Below, in pieces: positions 1 through 10,089 of a stretch of DNA of 64,000 nucleotides. A program made the position numbers and the translations under genes. Positions within the stretch are counted from its first letter, which is position 1; each line of letters opens with the position of its first letter. The DNA comes from Tessaracoccus bendigoensis DSM 12906 (GTDB taxonomy: Bacteria; Actinomycetota; Actinomycetes; Propionibacteriales; Propionibacteriaceae): NCBI RefSeq assembly GCF_900141915.1, contig NZ_FQZG01000004.1:1-64000 (forward strand). The letters run 5' to 3'. The notes below the pieces were generated by a model. The model was not told where the DNA came from and made no database searches. It saw nothing but the letters and a program-made list of their open reading frames with translations.

Positions 1-75
1 CACGTCAAACGCGCCGCCCACGCCACCTGGCCCCAGCCCGGCGACACCACAACCATCCACGTCCAACGCTGTTAA
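1..75 (+). CDS. 3' end of an unidentified protein (partial)
   Basis: Frame 1 is open from the first base to a TAA at 73-75 and gives a 24-residue C-terminal fragment containing TWPQPGDTTTIHV and ending in QRC. Codon use (GCC, ACC, CAC, CAG) is typical of the real genes here. The fragment is too short for a family assignment; the rest lies outside the window. It could also be a chance open frame. Confidence 0.4.
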   Translation, partial: HVKRAAHATWPQPGDTTTIHVQRC

Positions 76-161
76 CTGAACGGTATTGGGCCTAAGCCAG
101 GTAGGTTTGGTCCTGTCGTCGGGTGTGGATGCGCCCGCAACTCAAGTGAAGGGACCGGCCC

Positions 162-659
162 ATGAAGGCCACCAAACTCGTCGGAGTCTTGTCAATCGTC
201 GCCGGGATCGTCATGATCATCGCCGGCGCCCTCACCTGGGGGATGGTCACCACGCAACTCAAGGCTGAGAAGATCAGCGTCCCGGGCGACTCCCAGTTCA
301 TGAACGGCGCATTCCAGGGCAAGCCCGTCGGCGGCCCCCTCACGGCCTTCGCTCAGGCCGATGCCATCAACATGCACGCCATGTTGGCCTCGGACAACAA
401 GACCTACGCCGAACTGGGTGCGCTCGCAACCGAAGCGAGGGAATCCGGGGACGACGCCTTGGCTGATGAGTACACCGCTACCCGCGCCACGGTCATGAAC
501 GCCTCCTTCCTCCGCGCCTCGCTGTTCAGCTCGGTCATCGCCTACGGCGTCGCCGCGCTCGTGATCGGGCTCGGCCTGATCATCGGCCTGATCGGCTGGG
601 CGCTGACCACCGTCCGCACCGTGCCGGTCGAGGTCGTCAAGGCGGACGTGGTTGCCTGA
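162..659 (+). CDS. small membrane protein with two hydrophobic segments
   Basis: A 165-residue protein with an N-terminal transmembrane segment (about residues 7-28), an external stretch of roughly 90 residues, and a second segment (about 124-150, rich in Gly, Leu and Ile). The ATG follows an AGGGA ribosome binding site. The layout resembles short actinobacterial proteins often mislabelled as aromatic ring-opening dioxygenase LigA; I see no catalytic motif. It is a single-gene unit, closed by the strong terminator at 693-735. Function unknown. Confidence 0.75.
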   Translation: MKATKLVGVLSIVAGIVMIIAGALTWGMVTTQLKAEKISVPGDSQFMNGAFQGKPVGGPLTAFAQADAINMHAMLASDNKTYAELGALATEARESGDDALADEYTATRATVMNASFLRASLFSSVIAYGVAALVIGLGLIIGLIGWALTTVRTVPVEVVKADVVA

Positions 660-692
660 CCAGAGGCTGAGCGGTTGAGCCCACAGCACAAG

Positions 693-735
693 CGGAGGGC
701 CGGGATCAGCAAAGATCCCGGCCCTCCGTCTTATA
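693..735 (+). terminator. intrinsic terminator of the small membrane protein gene
   Basis: A perfect 15-bp stem (693-707 with 714-728) around the loop AGCAAA is followed by TCTTATA. It separates the membrane protein gene from the ilv leader. Confidence 0.85.
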
Positions 736-794
736 TTCCGGACGCGTAACACGCAACCCTTGACAGCTTGGATGCCAGCGACCAAGGTGGACTC

Positions 795-827
795 ATGCCC
801 ATCAGCTGGCTCGTACTTATCTCATAG
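795..827 (+). CDS. ilvB leader peptide (MPISWLVLIS)
   Basis: A ten-codon open frame starts at an ATG 5 nt after AAGGTGG (784-790) and ends at TAG 825-827. Five of its ten codons are branched-chain amino acid codons (ATC, CTC, GTA, CTT, ATC), four of them in one run before the final TCA. It lies 111 bp upstream of ilvB and immediately ahead of a hairpin and a U-tailed terminator. This is the arrangement expected of an attenuation leader, in which ribosome stalling on charged-tRNA shortage lets transcription continue. Identification rests on composition and position only. Confidence 0.7.
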   Translation: MPISWLVLIS

Positions 828-895
828 CGCTTCGCGGCAGTAAAGCTCCGAAGCGCTCCCTCGTGTGCCCCATCGGGCGGCGGGGGTTTTTTCTT
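826..895 (+). promoter_or_regulatory. attenuator upstream of ilvB
   Basis: A 9-bp stem AGCGCTTCG / CGAAGCGCT (826-834 with 849-857) begins inside the leader-peptide stop codon. Directly after it is a terminator-like structure: outer stem CCCTCG / CGGGGG (858-863 with 881-886), inner stem GCCC / GGGC (867-870 with 875-878), then TTTTTT at 887-892. A ribosome at the stop codon would cover the first stem. Which alternative pairings form has not been computed. Confidence 0.65.
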
Positions 896-938
896 GGGTA
901 CAACCGATGCAGCCAGCCGATATGTGAAGGGAGAGGCT

Positions 939-2681
939 ATGGCAGACACCGATGGTCAGGTCATGACGGGGGCGCAGGCGCTCGTCGAGTCCCTCGAACG
1001 AATGGGCGTCGATGTAGCATTCGGGATTCCGGGCGGCGCGATCCTGCCCGCATACGACCCGCTGTACGACTCGAAGATCCGCCACATCCTGGTTCGCCAC
1101 GAACAGGGCGCCGGACACGCCGCCGAGGGATACGCAATGACCTCCGGGCGGGTCGGGGTGTGCATCGCGACCTCCGGGCCCGGCGCAACAAACCTCGTCA
1201 CGCCCATCGCGAACGCCTACATGGATTCGACGCCGATCGTCGCCATCACCGGTCAGGTCAACAGTGCCGCGATCGGGACCGACGCGTTCCAGGAGGCCGA
1301 CATCCGCGGCATCACGATGCCGATCACCAAGCACTCCTTCCTCATCAAGAACGTCGAGGCGATCCCCTTGGCGATCAAGGAGGCGTTCCACATCGCCGCC
1401 ACCGGTCGCCCCGGACCGGTGCTGGTCGACATCGCGAAGGACGCGATGGTGGCGAAGGCCCCGTTCGTCTGGCCGGGGGAACTCGACCTGCCTGGATATC
1501 GGCCGACCATCCGGCCACACGCCCGCCAGATCCGGGGGGCGGCCAGGATGATCGCGGAATCGAGGCGCCCCGTCCTCTACGTCGGTGGCGGCGTCGCCTT
1601 GGCCCACGCGCAACGCGAACTCGCGGAGTTCGTGGAGAAGACCCGCATCCCGGTCGTCACCACACTTATGGCGCGCGGGGTGTTCCCCGACAGCCACGAA
1701 CTGCACATGGGTATGCCAGGCATGCACGGCACCGTCGCGGCGGTGGGTGCGCTCCAGAAGTCCGACCTGCTGATTGCGCTCGGCACCCGCTTCGACGACC
1801 GGGTCACCGGCAGGCTCGACAGCTTCGCGCCGGATGCGAAGGTGATCCACGCCGATGTCGACCCCGCCGAGATCGGTAAGAACAAGGCCGTCGACGTCCC
1901 CATCGTCGGAGATGTCAGGCTCACCCTTGAGGCACTCAACGAGGCGATCGAGGCCTACGAGCCTCCCGATGCGGCCGCCTGGCGCAGGCAGCTCACCGCT
2001 ATGAAGGCACGCTATCAACCGCGCTGGGACGAGGCGCCGGACGGTCGGCTTTCCCCGCAGGAGGTCATCCAGCGGATCGGGCAGCTCAGCCCGCCAGACA
2101 CGATCTACGCCTCCGGCGTGGGTCAGCACCAGATGTGGGCCGCGCACTTCCTACCGCACGAACAACCGGGGAGATGGGTCAACTCCGGCGGGGCCGGCAC
2201 CATGGGCTTCTGTGTCCCGGCGGCCATGGGCGCGAAGGTCGCGAACCCGGACACCACGGTGTGGGGGATCGACGGCGACGGCTGCTTCCAGATGACCAAT
2301 CAGGAACTGGTCACCTGCGCACTCAACAACATCCCCGTCAAGATTGCCGTGATCAACAACAACGCGCTCGGCATGGTGCGGCAGTGGCAGTCGCTCTTCT
2401 ACGACGGCCGCTACTCCAACACGGACCTGATGACGGAGTCGTTGCCGAACTTCCCGCTCCTGGCCGAAGCCATGGGGTGTGTCGGGCTGCGGGCAACCAA
2501 CGAAGAGGAGATGGACGAAGCCATCAAGCGGGCACTCGAGATCGACGACCGTCCGGTTGTCGTCGAGTTCGTGGTCCACAAGGACGCGATGGTGTGGCCG
2601 ATGGTCCCGGCCGGTGTCAGCAACGATGAGATCCGCGTCGCCCGCGACATGGCGCCCGAGTGGGAAGAGGAAGTGCTGTGA
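939..2681 (+). CDS. ilvB: acetolactate synthase, large catalytic subunit
   Basis: Condenses two pyruvates to acetolactate, or pyruvate with 2-oxobutyrate to acetohydroxybutyrate, the first shared step of valine, leucine and isoleucine synthesis. The 580-residue protein has the three domains of a thiamine-diphosphate enzyme: the N-terminal part carries the catalytic Glu (about E55 in [13 protein letters not shown]), and the C-terminal part has the GDG...NN cofactor motif from about residue 446 (GDGCFQM, later INNNALGM). The ATG at 939 follows GGGAGAGG; an upstream ATG in the same frame has no such site. The stop overlaps the GTG of ilvN by 4 bp, so the subunits are probably translationally coupled. 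Confidence 0.97.
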   Translation: MADTDGQVMTGAQALVESLERMGVDVAFGIPGGAILPAYDPLYDSKIRHILVRHEQGAGHAAEGYAMTSGRVGVCIATSGPGATNLVTPIANAYMDSTPIVAITGQVNSAAIGTDAFQEADIRGITMPITKHSFLIKNVEAIPLAIKEAFHIAATGRPGPVLVDIAKDAMVAKAPFVWPGELDLPGYRPTIRPHARQIRGAARMIAESRRPVLYVGGGVALAHAQRELAEFVEKTRIPVVTTLMARGVFPDSHELHMGMPGMHGTVAAVGALQKSDLLIALGTRFDDRVTGRLDSFAPDAKVIHADVDPAEIGKNKAVDVPIVGDVRLTLEALNEAIEAYEPPDAAAWRRQLTAMKARYQPRWDEAPDGRLSPQEVIQRIGQLSPPDTIYASGVGQHQMWAAHFLPHEQPGRWVNSGGAGTMGFCVPAAMGAKVANPDTTVWGIDGDGCFQMTNQELVTCALNNIPVKIAVINNNALGMVRQWQSLFYDGRYSNTDLMTESLPNFPLLAEAMGCVGLRATNEEEMDEAIKRALEIDDRPVVVEFVVHKDAMVWPMVPAGVSNDEIRVARDMAPEWEEEVL

Positions 2682-3181
2682 AGTACCACACCCTGTCGAT
2701 CCTGGTTTCCAACAAGCCGGGTGTCCTGACCCGGATCGCCGCGCTGTTCTCGCGGCGTGGGTTCAACATCCAGTCGCTCGCGGTCGGCCCGACCGAACGC
2801 GAGGAGATTTCACGGATGACGGTCGTCGCGCAGGTACACGACGACGCGACCCTTGAGCAGATCGTCAAGCAGTTGAACAAGCTCATCGAAGTGCGCAAGG
2901 TGCTCGAACTCGGCAGCAACTCGGTGAGGCGCGAGATGGTCCTGGTCAAGGTGCGCGCCGACGTGCATTCCCGCAGCCAGGTCATCGATGTCGTGTCGCT
3001 GTTCCGAGGCAAGGCCGTCGACGTTTCGGCGGAGACCATCACCGTCGAGGCAACCGGAAGCGATGAGAAACTCGCCGCGCTGCTGGAGATGTTGCAGCCG
3101 CACGGCATCATCGAACTGGTCCAGTCGGGTCAGGTCGCGCTGGGGCGCGGCACCAAGACCCTCACCGAAAAAGCTAGATAG
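2678..3181 (+). CDS. ilvN: acetolactate synthase, small regulatory subunit
   Basis: The 167-residue regulatory subunit activates IlvB and gives valine feedback inhibition. An N-terminal ACT domain starts at once ([19 protein letters not shown]) with the Gly-rich [12 protein letters not shown] segment characteristic of IlvN/IlvH; the C-terminal half is the second ACT-like domain of the family. The GTG start overlaps the ilvB stop (GTGA). Length is normal for the family. Confidence 0.96.
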   Translation: MKYHTLSILVSNKPGVLTRIAALFSRRGFNIQSLAVGPTEREEISRMTVVAQVHDDATLEQIVKQLNKLIEVRKVLELGSNSVRREMVLVKVRADVHSRSQVIDVVSLFRGKAVDVSAETITVEATGSDEKLAALLEMLQPHGIIELVQSGQVALGRGTKTLTEKAR

Positions 3182-4231
<1,050 letters not shown>

Positions 4232-4240
4232 CCATCGGCA

Positions 4241-4275
4241 GAGGCCCGCGACGCACCGCGTCGCGGGCCTCTTGC
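4241..4275 (+). terminator. intrinsic terminator of ilvBNC
   Basis: A perfect 14-bp GC-rich stem (4241-4254 with 4258-4271) with loop ACC, followed by a short T-containing tail. Confidence 0.8.
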
Positions 4276-4320
4276 ATGTCCAGATATCTCAAAAACCACA
4301 CAGGGCAACAAAAACACATG

Positions 4321-4358
4321 GAAACAGGGTTGACATTGTTTCTGATTGGGGTGATGAT
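4321..4358 (+). promoter_or_regulatory. probable mtlA promoter with a palindrome over the -35 box
   Basis: TTGACA at 4330-4335 is followed after 17 nt by GATGAT at 4353-4358, a fair -35/-10 pair. The -35 box lies inside an inverted repeat GAAACA-N10-TGTTTC (4321-4342), well placed for a repressor. The cognate regulator is not identified; two DeoR-family genes occur in the window. Confidence 0.5.
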
Positions 4359-4429
4359 TGAGGTGTGGGCGGAGGAGCCCACCGGCTCAGCGCAGAGGAG
4401 CGGTGAGCGGACCTAGACGGAGGGCGCAA

Positions 4430-6409
4430 ATGACTCTTCCAGACGCAAGCGTCAACAAGAACCTAGAAGGGCCCGGTCTGCGGGCCAGTATCCAGCGCTT
4501 CGGCGGCAAGCTGGCCGGCATGATCATGCCCAATATCGGTGCGTTCATCGCCTGGGGCTTGATCACCGCGATGTTCATTGAGGTTGGCTGGTTCCCGAAC
4601 GCGACCCTCGCGGGCCTCGTCGGACCGATGCTCTACTTCCTTCTGCCGCTGCTGATCGGCTACACGGGTGGCCGGATGGTGCATGCGACCCGTGGCGCGG
4701 TGATCGGCGCGGTCGCCACCTTCGGCGTGATCATGGGCGGCATCACCGACTTCGCCACGCTGAGCGGCGCACCCATGCTGCTCGGTGCAATGATCATGGG
4801 GCCGCTGGCCGCATACCTGCTGAAGAAGTTCGACACGGCGATCGAGGGCAGGGTCAAGGCCGGCTTCGAGATGGTCATCGACAACTTCTCGCTCGGCATC
4901 CTCGGCCTGATCCTCGCGGTGCTCGGCACCCTCGGTGTCGGTCCGATCATGACGGCGCTGATGGCCGTCCTTTCGGGCGGCGTCGGCTGGCTGGTCGACA
5001 TGGGTCTGCTGCCGCTTGCCTCGATCTTCGTCGAGCCGGCCAAGGTGTTGTTCCTGAACAACGCCATCAACCACGGCATCTTCACCCCGCTCGCTGCGCT
5101 CGACGTGCAGGAGGCTGGGAAGTCGATCCTGTTCATGGTCGAGTCGAACCCCGGCTCCGGCCTCGGCCTTCTCGTCGCCTTCATGCTGTTCGGGCCCAAG
5201 TCGATGCGCCCGGCTACTGGCGGCGCCGTCGTCATCCACTTCTTTGGTGGCATCCACGAGATCTACTTCCCCTACATCCTGATGCGCCCCGTCCTGATCC
5301 TCGCCACGATCGCGGGTTCGGTCTCAGGCCTGTTCGTCGGAACCGCGCTCGGGGCCGGCCTCGTCGGCCCGGCCTCGCCCGGATCGATCATGGCCTACTT
5401 CCTGGTGACCCCTCCCGGCGGGCACCTGGCGATGCTTGCCACGGTCTTCACCGCCGCAGGCGTGTCCTTCATCGTGGCCGCCGCGCTGTTGAAGTTCGGC
5501 AGGGGCTCCGACGACACGGCCGAAATCGCGGCGGCCGCCGCGGCATCCGCGTCGGGGCAGCCCGGCGGTGGCAGTTCGATCGCCGGTGGTGCGATCCGCA
5601 AGATCGTAATCGCTTGCGATGCCGGTATGGGCTCATCCGTGATGGTCGCGGGCCAACTCAAGAAGAAGCTCGCCCCGTTCGGGGTCGAGGTGATCCACAC
5701 CCCGGTCGATGAGATTCCGGCAGACACCACCGTCGTGCTCACCCAGGACGGGCTGGCCGGTCGCGCCGCCAAGCGGGTTCCGGACGCACTGATCGTGCCG
5801 TTCAAGTCCTATCTGGGCGACCCGGCCTTTGATCGGGTGGAACAGGCGATCCGTGAAGGACGTGAGCTGACGGCCACCGGTTTGGGGGAGCCGACCGCCA
5901 GCAGCGCAACAGCCACTCCAGAGGCGACCCCGGCCCCAGCGCCGAGGAAGCGACGCGCCAAGCGGCTCGAAGCCGGGGTGCTGCCACGTGAGAACGTCAG
6001 GCTCGGTCTCAAGGCCGTCAACAAGGACGACGCCATCCGGCAGGCCGGGCAGGTGCTCGTAGAGGCGGGGGCCGCCGAACCGGGCTACATTGAGGGCATG
6101 CTCGCCCGCGAGTTGCAGACCACGACCTACCTGGGGCAGGGGGTCTCGATCCCGCACGGCACCAACGAGGCGAGGCAGTTCATCTCGAAGGCGGCCCTCG
6201 GGTTCCTGCAATTCCCAGACGGCATTGACTGGGACGGTGAGACCGTCCACGTGGTCATCCCGATCGCATCCAACAGCAACGAGCACGTCGGCATCCTGTC
6301 GGCGCTCGCCACAACTCTTTCCGACAGCTCGAAATCTGAGCGCCTCCGCGTCGCATCCAGCGCCGATGAGGTACTCGCACTACTTATCCCAGAACAACAG
6401 GAGGACTGA
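4430..6409 (+). CDS. mtlA: mannitol-type PTS permease EIICBA
   Basis: Imports and phosphorylates a hexitol, most likely mannitol, using phosphate relayed from PtsI and HPr. In this 659-residue protein a membrane EIIC domain (about residues 15-365, with IMPNIGAFIAWG and the family motif HFFGGIHEIYFPY) is followed by EIIB with its phosphocysteine at about C396 (ACDAGMGSS). After a Thr/Ala/Pro-rich linker comes EIIA with the phospho-histidine at about H576 (SIPHGTNEA). All three domains are intact. The ATG is preceded by GACGGAGGG; a longer frame to 4358 has no clear site. A zinc dehydrogenase follows after 6 bp. Confidence 0.93.
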   Translation: MTLPDASVNKNLEGPGLRASIQRFGGKLAGMIMPNIGAFIAWGLITAMFIEVGWFPNATLAGLVGPMLYFLLPLLIGYTGGRMVHATRGAVIGAVATFGVIMGGITDFATLSGAPMLLGAMIMGPLAAYLLKKFDTAIEGRVKAGFEMVIDNFSLGILGLILAVLGTLGVGPIMTALMAVLSGGVGWLVDMGLLPLASIFVEPAKVLFLNNAINHGIFTPLAALDVQEAGKSILFMVESNPGSGLGLLVAFMLFGPKSMRPATGGAVVIHFFGGIHEIYFPYILMRPVLILATIAGSVSGLFVGTALGAGLVGPASPGSIMAYFLVTPPGGHLAMLATVFTAAGVSFIVAAALLKFGRGSDDTAEIAAAAAASASGQPGGGSSIAGGAIRKIVIACDAGMGSSVMVAGQLKKKLAPFGVEVIHTPVDEIPADTTVVLTQDGLAGRAAKRVPDALIVPFKSYLGDPAFDRVEQAIREGRELTATGLGEPTASSATATPEATPAPAPRKRRAKRLEAGVLPRENVRLGLKAVNKDDAIRQAGQVLVEAGAAEPGYIEGMLARELQTTTYLGQGVSIPHGTNEARQFISKAALGFLQFPDGIDWDGETVHVVIPIASNSNEHVGILSALATTLSDSSKSERLRVASSADEVLALLIPEQQED

Positions 6410-6415
6410 TCAATC

Positions 6416-7462
6416 ATGTTGGCGCTTCGCTACCACGCACCCGGCGATGTCCGGATCGAAGACGTACCCGAACCGGTCTGTGGAGACGGTGAGGTGAAAC
6501 TCCGCGTCCGCAACTGCTCCACTTGCGGCACCGACGTCAAAATCCGTGCGAACGGACACGTGAACATCACCCGGGTGACCACAATGGGCCACGAGATCGC
6601 GGGCGAGGTCGTCGAGGTCGGCGCCTCGGTCGGTGGAAAGTTCTCAGTGGGGGACCGCGTACAGGTGATCGCGGCGATCCCCTGCGGTGACTGCCACGAA
6701 TGCCGCAAAGGCTGGATGGAGGTGTGCCAGAACCAGCTTTCGATGGGATACCAGTTCGACGGCGGGTTCGCCGAGTACATGATCGTCCCGGAAGAGGTCC
6801 TCCGGGTCGACGGGCTGAACCAGATTCCCGATGGCGTCGGGTTCGCCGAAGCGTCGGCAGCCGAGCCGTTGGCCTGCGCCATCAACGCGCAGGAGCAACT
6901 CGGCATCGAGAAGGGCGACTTCGTCGTGGTCTTCGGCGCCGGCCCCATCGGCTGCATGCACATCCGGGTGGTACGTGGCCTCTACGAGGCCGGGACGGTC
7001 GTGCTCGTCGACATCAACGCTGAGCGGCTAGAGATGTCGGCCAATGCGGTACACCCGGACATCGTCATCGATTCGTCGAAGGTGGACGTGGTCGAGGAGA
7101 TTCTGCGGCTCACCGAAGGGCGCGGCGCCGATGTGGTGATCACGGCCACCCCGGCCAACGTCGTGCAGGAGCAGGCGGTGGCCATGACCGCCCGCAACGG
7201 GCGCATCTCGTTCTTCGGAGGGCTCCCGAAGACCAATCCAACCATCACCCTTGACAGCAACCTGGTGCACTACCGTCAACTCCACATCCACGGGGCGAAC
7301 GGTTCCGCGCCGGAGCATCACCGTCGGGCGCTTGAGTACATTGCGACCGGCAAGATCCCGGTGTCGGACCTCATCACGCAGAGGTTGCCACTCAGCCGTG
7401 CAGCCGAGGCTCTTGACATCGTGGCGGCCGGCGAGGCCATCAAGGTGACGATCGAACCCTGA
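6416..7462 (+). CDS. zinc-dependent alcohol dehydrogenase, probably acting on a sugar alcohol (phosphate)
   Basis: A 348-residue medium-chain dehydrogenase/reductase. The catalytic zinc site shows as CSTCGTDV and GHEIAGEVVEVG, and the structural zinc site as CGDCHECRKGWMEVC. The NAD(P)-binding fold has FGAGPIGCMH. It starts 6 bp after mtlA, so it very likely oxidises the imported product. Known mannitol-1-phosphate dehydrogenases (MtlD) belong to a different, long-chain family. The exact substrate (mannitol-1-P, sorbitol-6-P or another polyol phosphate) cannot be read from the sequence. Confidence 0.85.
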   Translation: MLALRYHAPGDVRIEDVPEPVCGDGEVKLRVRNCSTCGTDVKIRANGHVNITRVTTMGHEIAGEVVEVGASVGGKFSVGDRVQVIAAIPCGDCHECRKGWMEVCQNQLSMGYQFDGGFAEYMIVPEEVLRVDGLNQIPDGVGFAEASAAEPLACAINAQEQLGIEKGDFVVVFGAGPIGCMHIRVVRGLYEAGTVVLVDINAERLEMSANAVHPDIVIDSSKVDVVEEILRLTEGRGADVVITATPANVVQEQAVAMTARNGRISFFGGLPKTNPTITLDSNLVHYRQLHIHGANGSAPEHHRRALEYIATGKIPVSDLITQRLPLSRAAEALDIVAAGEAIKVTIEP

Positions 7463-7474
7463 CCCTCAGGACAG

Positions 7475-7521
7475 AGATGAGACTGGCCGGACACCCTCGG
7501 GGTGCCCGGCCAGTCTCATCT
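7475..7521. terminator. bidirectional terminator between the dehydrogenase and ptsI
   Basis: A perfect 16-bp stem (7475-7490 with 7506-7521) encloses a second 5-bp stem CACCC/GGGTG. It lies between the convergent dehydrogenase and ptsI genes and can serve both. Confidence 0.85.
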
Positions 7522-7529
7522 GTTCAGGT

Positions 7530-9194
7530 TCAGGACAGCAGCGTGCGCGCTAGCTCCTTCGCATCGCGCGAGTTGCGGGCCTCGACGATCTTCTGGGCCG
7601 CCTCGCGACACTGCTCCATCGTCACCTTGCCGAGTTGGACGCCCACCGCGGGGATCGCCCCGGTCGCCATCGACAGCGATGTGATGCCGAGCCCGATCAG
7701 CACGCAGGCCAGCAGGGGATCAGCCGCGGCCTCACCGCAGACGCCGACCGGTTTGCCTGCCCTGGTGCCGGCGTCGCCCGCCATCTTGATCAGCCGGAGC
7801 ACTGCGGGCTGCCAAGGATCGGTCAGCGTGGCCAGCTTGCTGGACATCCGGTCGGCGGCCATCGTGTACTGCGTCAGATCGTTGGTGCCGATTGAGAAGA
7901 AGTCGACCTCTGCCAGGAACTGGTCGGCGAGCAGCGCGGCGGCAGGAACCTCGATCATGATCCCAGGCTTCAGGTTGCGTTCGCGGCACTTGCCAGCGAA
8001 TTCGAAGGCCTCGTCGACGGTGGCGATCATCGGTGCCATCACCCACGGGTCTTCGACCCCGTTGTCCTCGGCGGCCTGGGCGATCGCGTCCAGCTGACGG
8101 TCCACGATGCCTGGGTTGGTCCAGCCGAGTCGGATGCCCCTGACGCCGAGCGCAGGGTTCTCCTCCTCCTCGTGGTTTGCGAACGGCACTGGCTTGTCAG
8201 AGCCTGCATCGAGCGTCCGCACGACCACCTTGGAATCGGGGAACGCGGCGAAAACCTCACCGTAGATGCCAGCCTGTTCGGCGACGCTCGGTTCGGTCTT
8301 GGCGGTCAGGAAACAGAGTTCGGTACGGAACAGACCGACCCCCTCTGCAGGGCTGGCGGAGGCCTTGCGCGCGGCCGCGCCGTCCTGCACGTTGGCCAGC
8401 ACCTGCACGTGGGTGCCATCCGCGGTCGCGGCTGGGCCGCTCCACGAACGAACTTCTGCCCGAAGCGCCTCATCCTCGGCGACCAGCCGCTGGGCCTCCT
8501 CAGGGTCTGGGGAGACGGTGAGGATTCCGCTCGTGCCATCCACTAGGAGCATCGCTCCCTCCTGGACCGTGTCGAGGGTGGCTGCGGCCACCACGCAGGG
8601 AATCCCGAGCTGTCGGGCGATGATCGCGGTGTGGCTGGTCGGCCCGCCGAGCCTGGTTACCAGCGCGCGCACGAACGTCGGGTCGAGGCTGGCGGTGTCG
8701 GCTGGGGCCAGATCCTCCGCGCAGAGGATCACCTCGCTGGTCTGCTGTGGGACCCCCGGTTCGGGCAGACCCAGGAGTTCCGCGATCACGCGGTTGCGGA
8801 TGTCGCGCAGGTCGGTGGTGCGCTCGGCCATTACTCCGCCGAGCTTCTCGAACTGGGCGATGAAGCCGTCGATAGCGTCGGTCGTGGCGACCTCTGCCGT
8901 GCTTCCGGCATTGATCGCCTTGGTCGCGGTGCGCAGCCAACCACGATCACGGGCCAAGGCAGCCGTCGCCCCGAGAACCTCGGTGGCAACACCGGTGGCG
9001 GCGCTTGCCCGTTGGGTGAATCGCTCTGCCACCGTCTCGGCCGCAGCCTTGAAACGGGCGACTTCCGCGGGTCGGTCGTCTTCGGCGACGCTTCCCCGTG
9101 AGGTCGGCAGCACCGGGGCGGGCCTGGTCCACGCGACCGGTGCGTAGGCGAATCCCGAAACCACTCCGGTACCGCGCAACTTGACTGATTCCAT
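7530..9194 (-). CDS. ptsI: PTS enzyme I (phosphoenolpyruvate-protein phosphotransferase)
   Basis: The cytoplasmic entry enzyme of the PTS: it takes phosphate from phosphoenolpyruvate and passes it to HPr. The 554-residue protein has the phospho-histidine motif GGPTSHTAIIAR (about H188) and the PEP-binding C-terminal barrel with GVGLFRTE, ALGVRGIRL and FFSIGTNDLTQYT. I chose the ATG at 9194 because GGAGG lies 5 nt upstream; the open frame extends further without family similarity. It is divergent from a DeoR regulator, and HPr is encoded 6 kb away with fruK. Confidence 0.95.
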   Translation of the reverse strand: MESVKLRGTGVVSGFAYAPVAWTRPAPVLPTSRGSVAEDDRPAEVARFKAAAETVAERFTQRASAATGVATEVLGATAALARDRGWLRTATKAINAGSTAEVATTDAIDGFIAQFEKLGGVMAERTTDLRDIRNRVIAELLGLPEPGVPQQTSEVILCAEDLAPADTASLDPTFVRALVTRLGGPTSHTAIIARQLGIPCVVAAATLDTVQEGAMLLVDGTSGILTVSPDPEEAQRLVAEDEALRAEVRSWSGPAATADGTHVQVLANVQDGAAARKASASPAEGVGLFRTELCFLTAKTEPSVAEQAGIYGEVFAAFPDSKVVVRTLDAGSDKPVPFANHEEEENPALGVRGIRLGWTNPGIVDRQLDAIAQAAEDNGVEDPWVMAPMIATVDEAFEFAGKCRERNLKPGIMIEVPAAALLADQFLAEVDFFSIGTNDLTQYTMAADRMSSKLATLTDPWQPAVLRLIKMAGDAGTRAGKPVGVCGEAAADPLLACVLIGLGITSLSMATGAIPAVGVQLGKVTMEQCREAAQKIVEARNSRDAKELARTLLS

Positions 9195-9302
9195 GGCATC
9201 CTCCACGGGGCTGGGGTTTGGTCTATATTCCCCACTGAACCTACCAAGTCCACGTCGGTCTTGTTTGGAATGTGTAGCTAGCAAGCTCAAGGAGTGATTC
9301 GC

Positions 9303-10070
9303 GTGTACGCCGAGGAACGTCAGCACGAGATTCTTGCCCTGGCGAGGAGCTTCGGGCGGGTTTCCGTGACCGAACTCGCCAGCCGCTACGGGGTGACGCC
9401 GGAGACGATCCGCCGCGACCTTGATGCCTTGGCTGCGCGTGACCTGCTCAGCAGAGTGCACGGCGGCGCGGTGCCCCAGGAGAAACTCCTGCTGAAGGAA
9501 GCGTCACTGCGTGACCGCCAGACGACCTCGCCGGATGAGAAGTTGGCGATCGCCAGACACGCGGCCAACCTGCTGCCCGAGCGCGACGGGTTGACCGTGC
9601 TCCTTGACGCGGGAACCACGACGGGTCGCCTGTGCGCGGTCCTCCCCTCGCGGGTGTCGATGGTGGTGACGAACTCGGTGCCGATCGCCGGCGAGCTCGC
9701 CGACCGGGGCGAAGTGGAGGTCCTGTTGCTCGGGGGGCAGGTGCGGGGGCTCACGCAGGCGACGGTCGGCGTCGACGCGCACACGGCCCTTTCGCGCCTG
9801 CGGGTCGACGTTGCGTTCGTGGGCGCCAACGGGTTCTCGGTCGACCACGGTTTCTCGACGCCGGACCCGTCGGAGGCGATCATCAAGCGTGCGATGGTCG
9901 CGGCCGCACGTCAGGTCTACGTACTGGCAGACGCCAGCAAGTTCGGTGTCGACTACCTGGTCCAGTTCGCCGGGTTCGGTGACGTCGATGCCCTGGTCAC
10001 CGACTCGCGGATAGAAGAGGCATCACTGACTGCGCTTCAGGCCGCCGACCTGACGGTCGAGGTGGCCTGA
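9303..10070 (+). CDS. DeoR-family transcriptional regulator (probable PTS sugar regulator)
   Basis: A 255-residue DeoR/GlpR-type repressor. The N-terminal winged helix-turn-helix has the DeoR signature ERQHEILALARSFGRVSVTELASRYGVTPETIRRDL broken into its usual blocks; the C-terminal sugar-phosphate sensor fold contains LDAGTTTGRL and a late LADASKFG. GTG at 9303 follows AAGGAG by 8 nt; the alternative GTG at 9294 overlaps that site. It is divergent from ptsI, which suggests control of PTS genes (ptsI and perhaps fruK-ptsH) by a sugar phosphate such as fructose-1-phosphate. That role is inferred from context. Confidence 0.88.
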   Translation: MYAEERQHEILALARSFGRVSVTELASRYGVTPETIRRDLDALAARDLLSRVHGGAVPQEKLLLKEASLRDRQTTSPDEKLAIARHAANLLPERDGLTVLLDAGTTTGRLCAVLPSRVSMVVTNSVPIAGELADRGEVEVLLLGGQVRGLTQATVGVDAHTALSRLRVDVAFVGANGFSVDHGFSTPDPSEAIIKRAMVAAARQVYVLADASKFGVDYLVQFAGFGDVDALVTDSRIEEASLTALQAADLTVEVA

Positions 10071-10089
10071 AGCGCGGTGTTGCTCTCGG

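Noticed and set aside
760-765. TTGACA as the -35 box of the ilv promoter
   Set aside because: No acceptable -10 box lies 16-18 nt downstream, so a promoter call would be a guess.
822-2147. Long minus-strand frame over ilvB
   Set aside because: A shadow of the high-GC third codon positions of ilvB; its translation is Arg/Gly/Asp/His-rich with no family motif.
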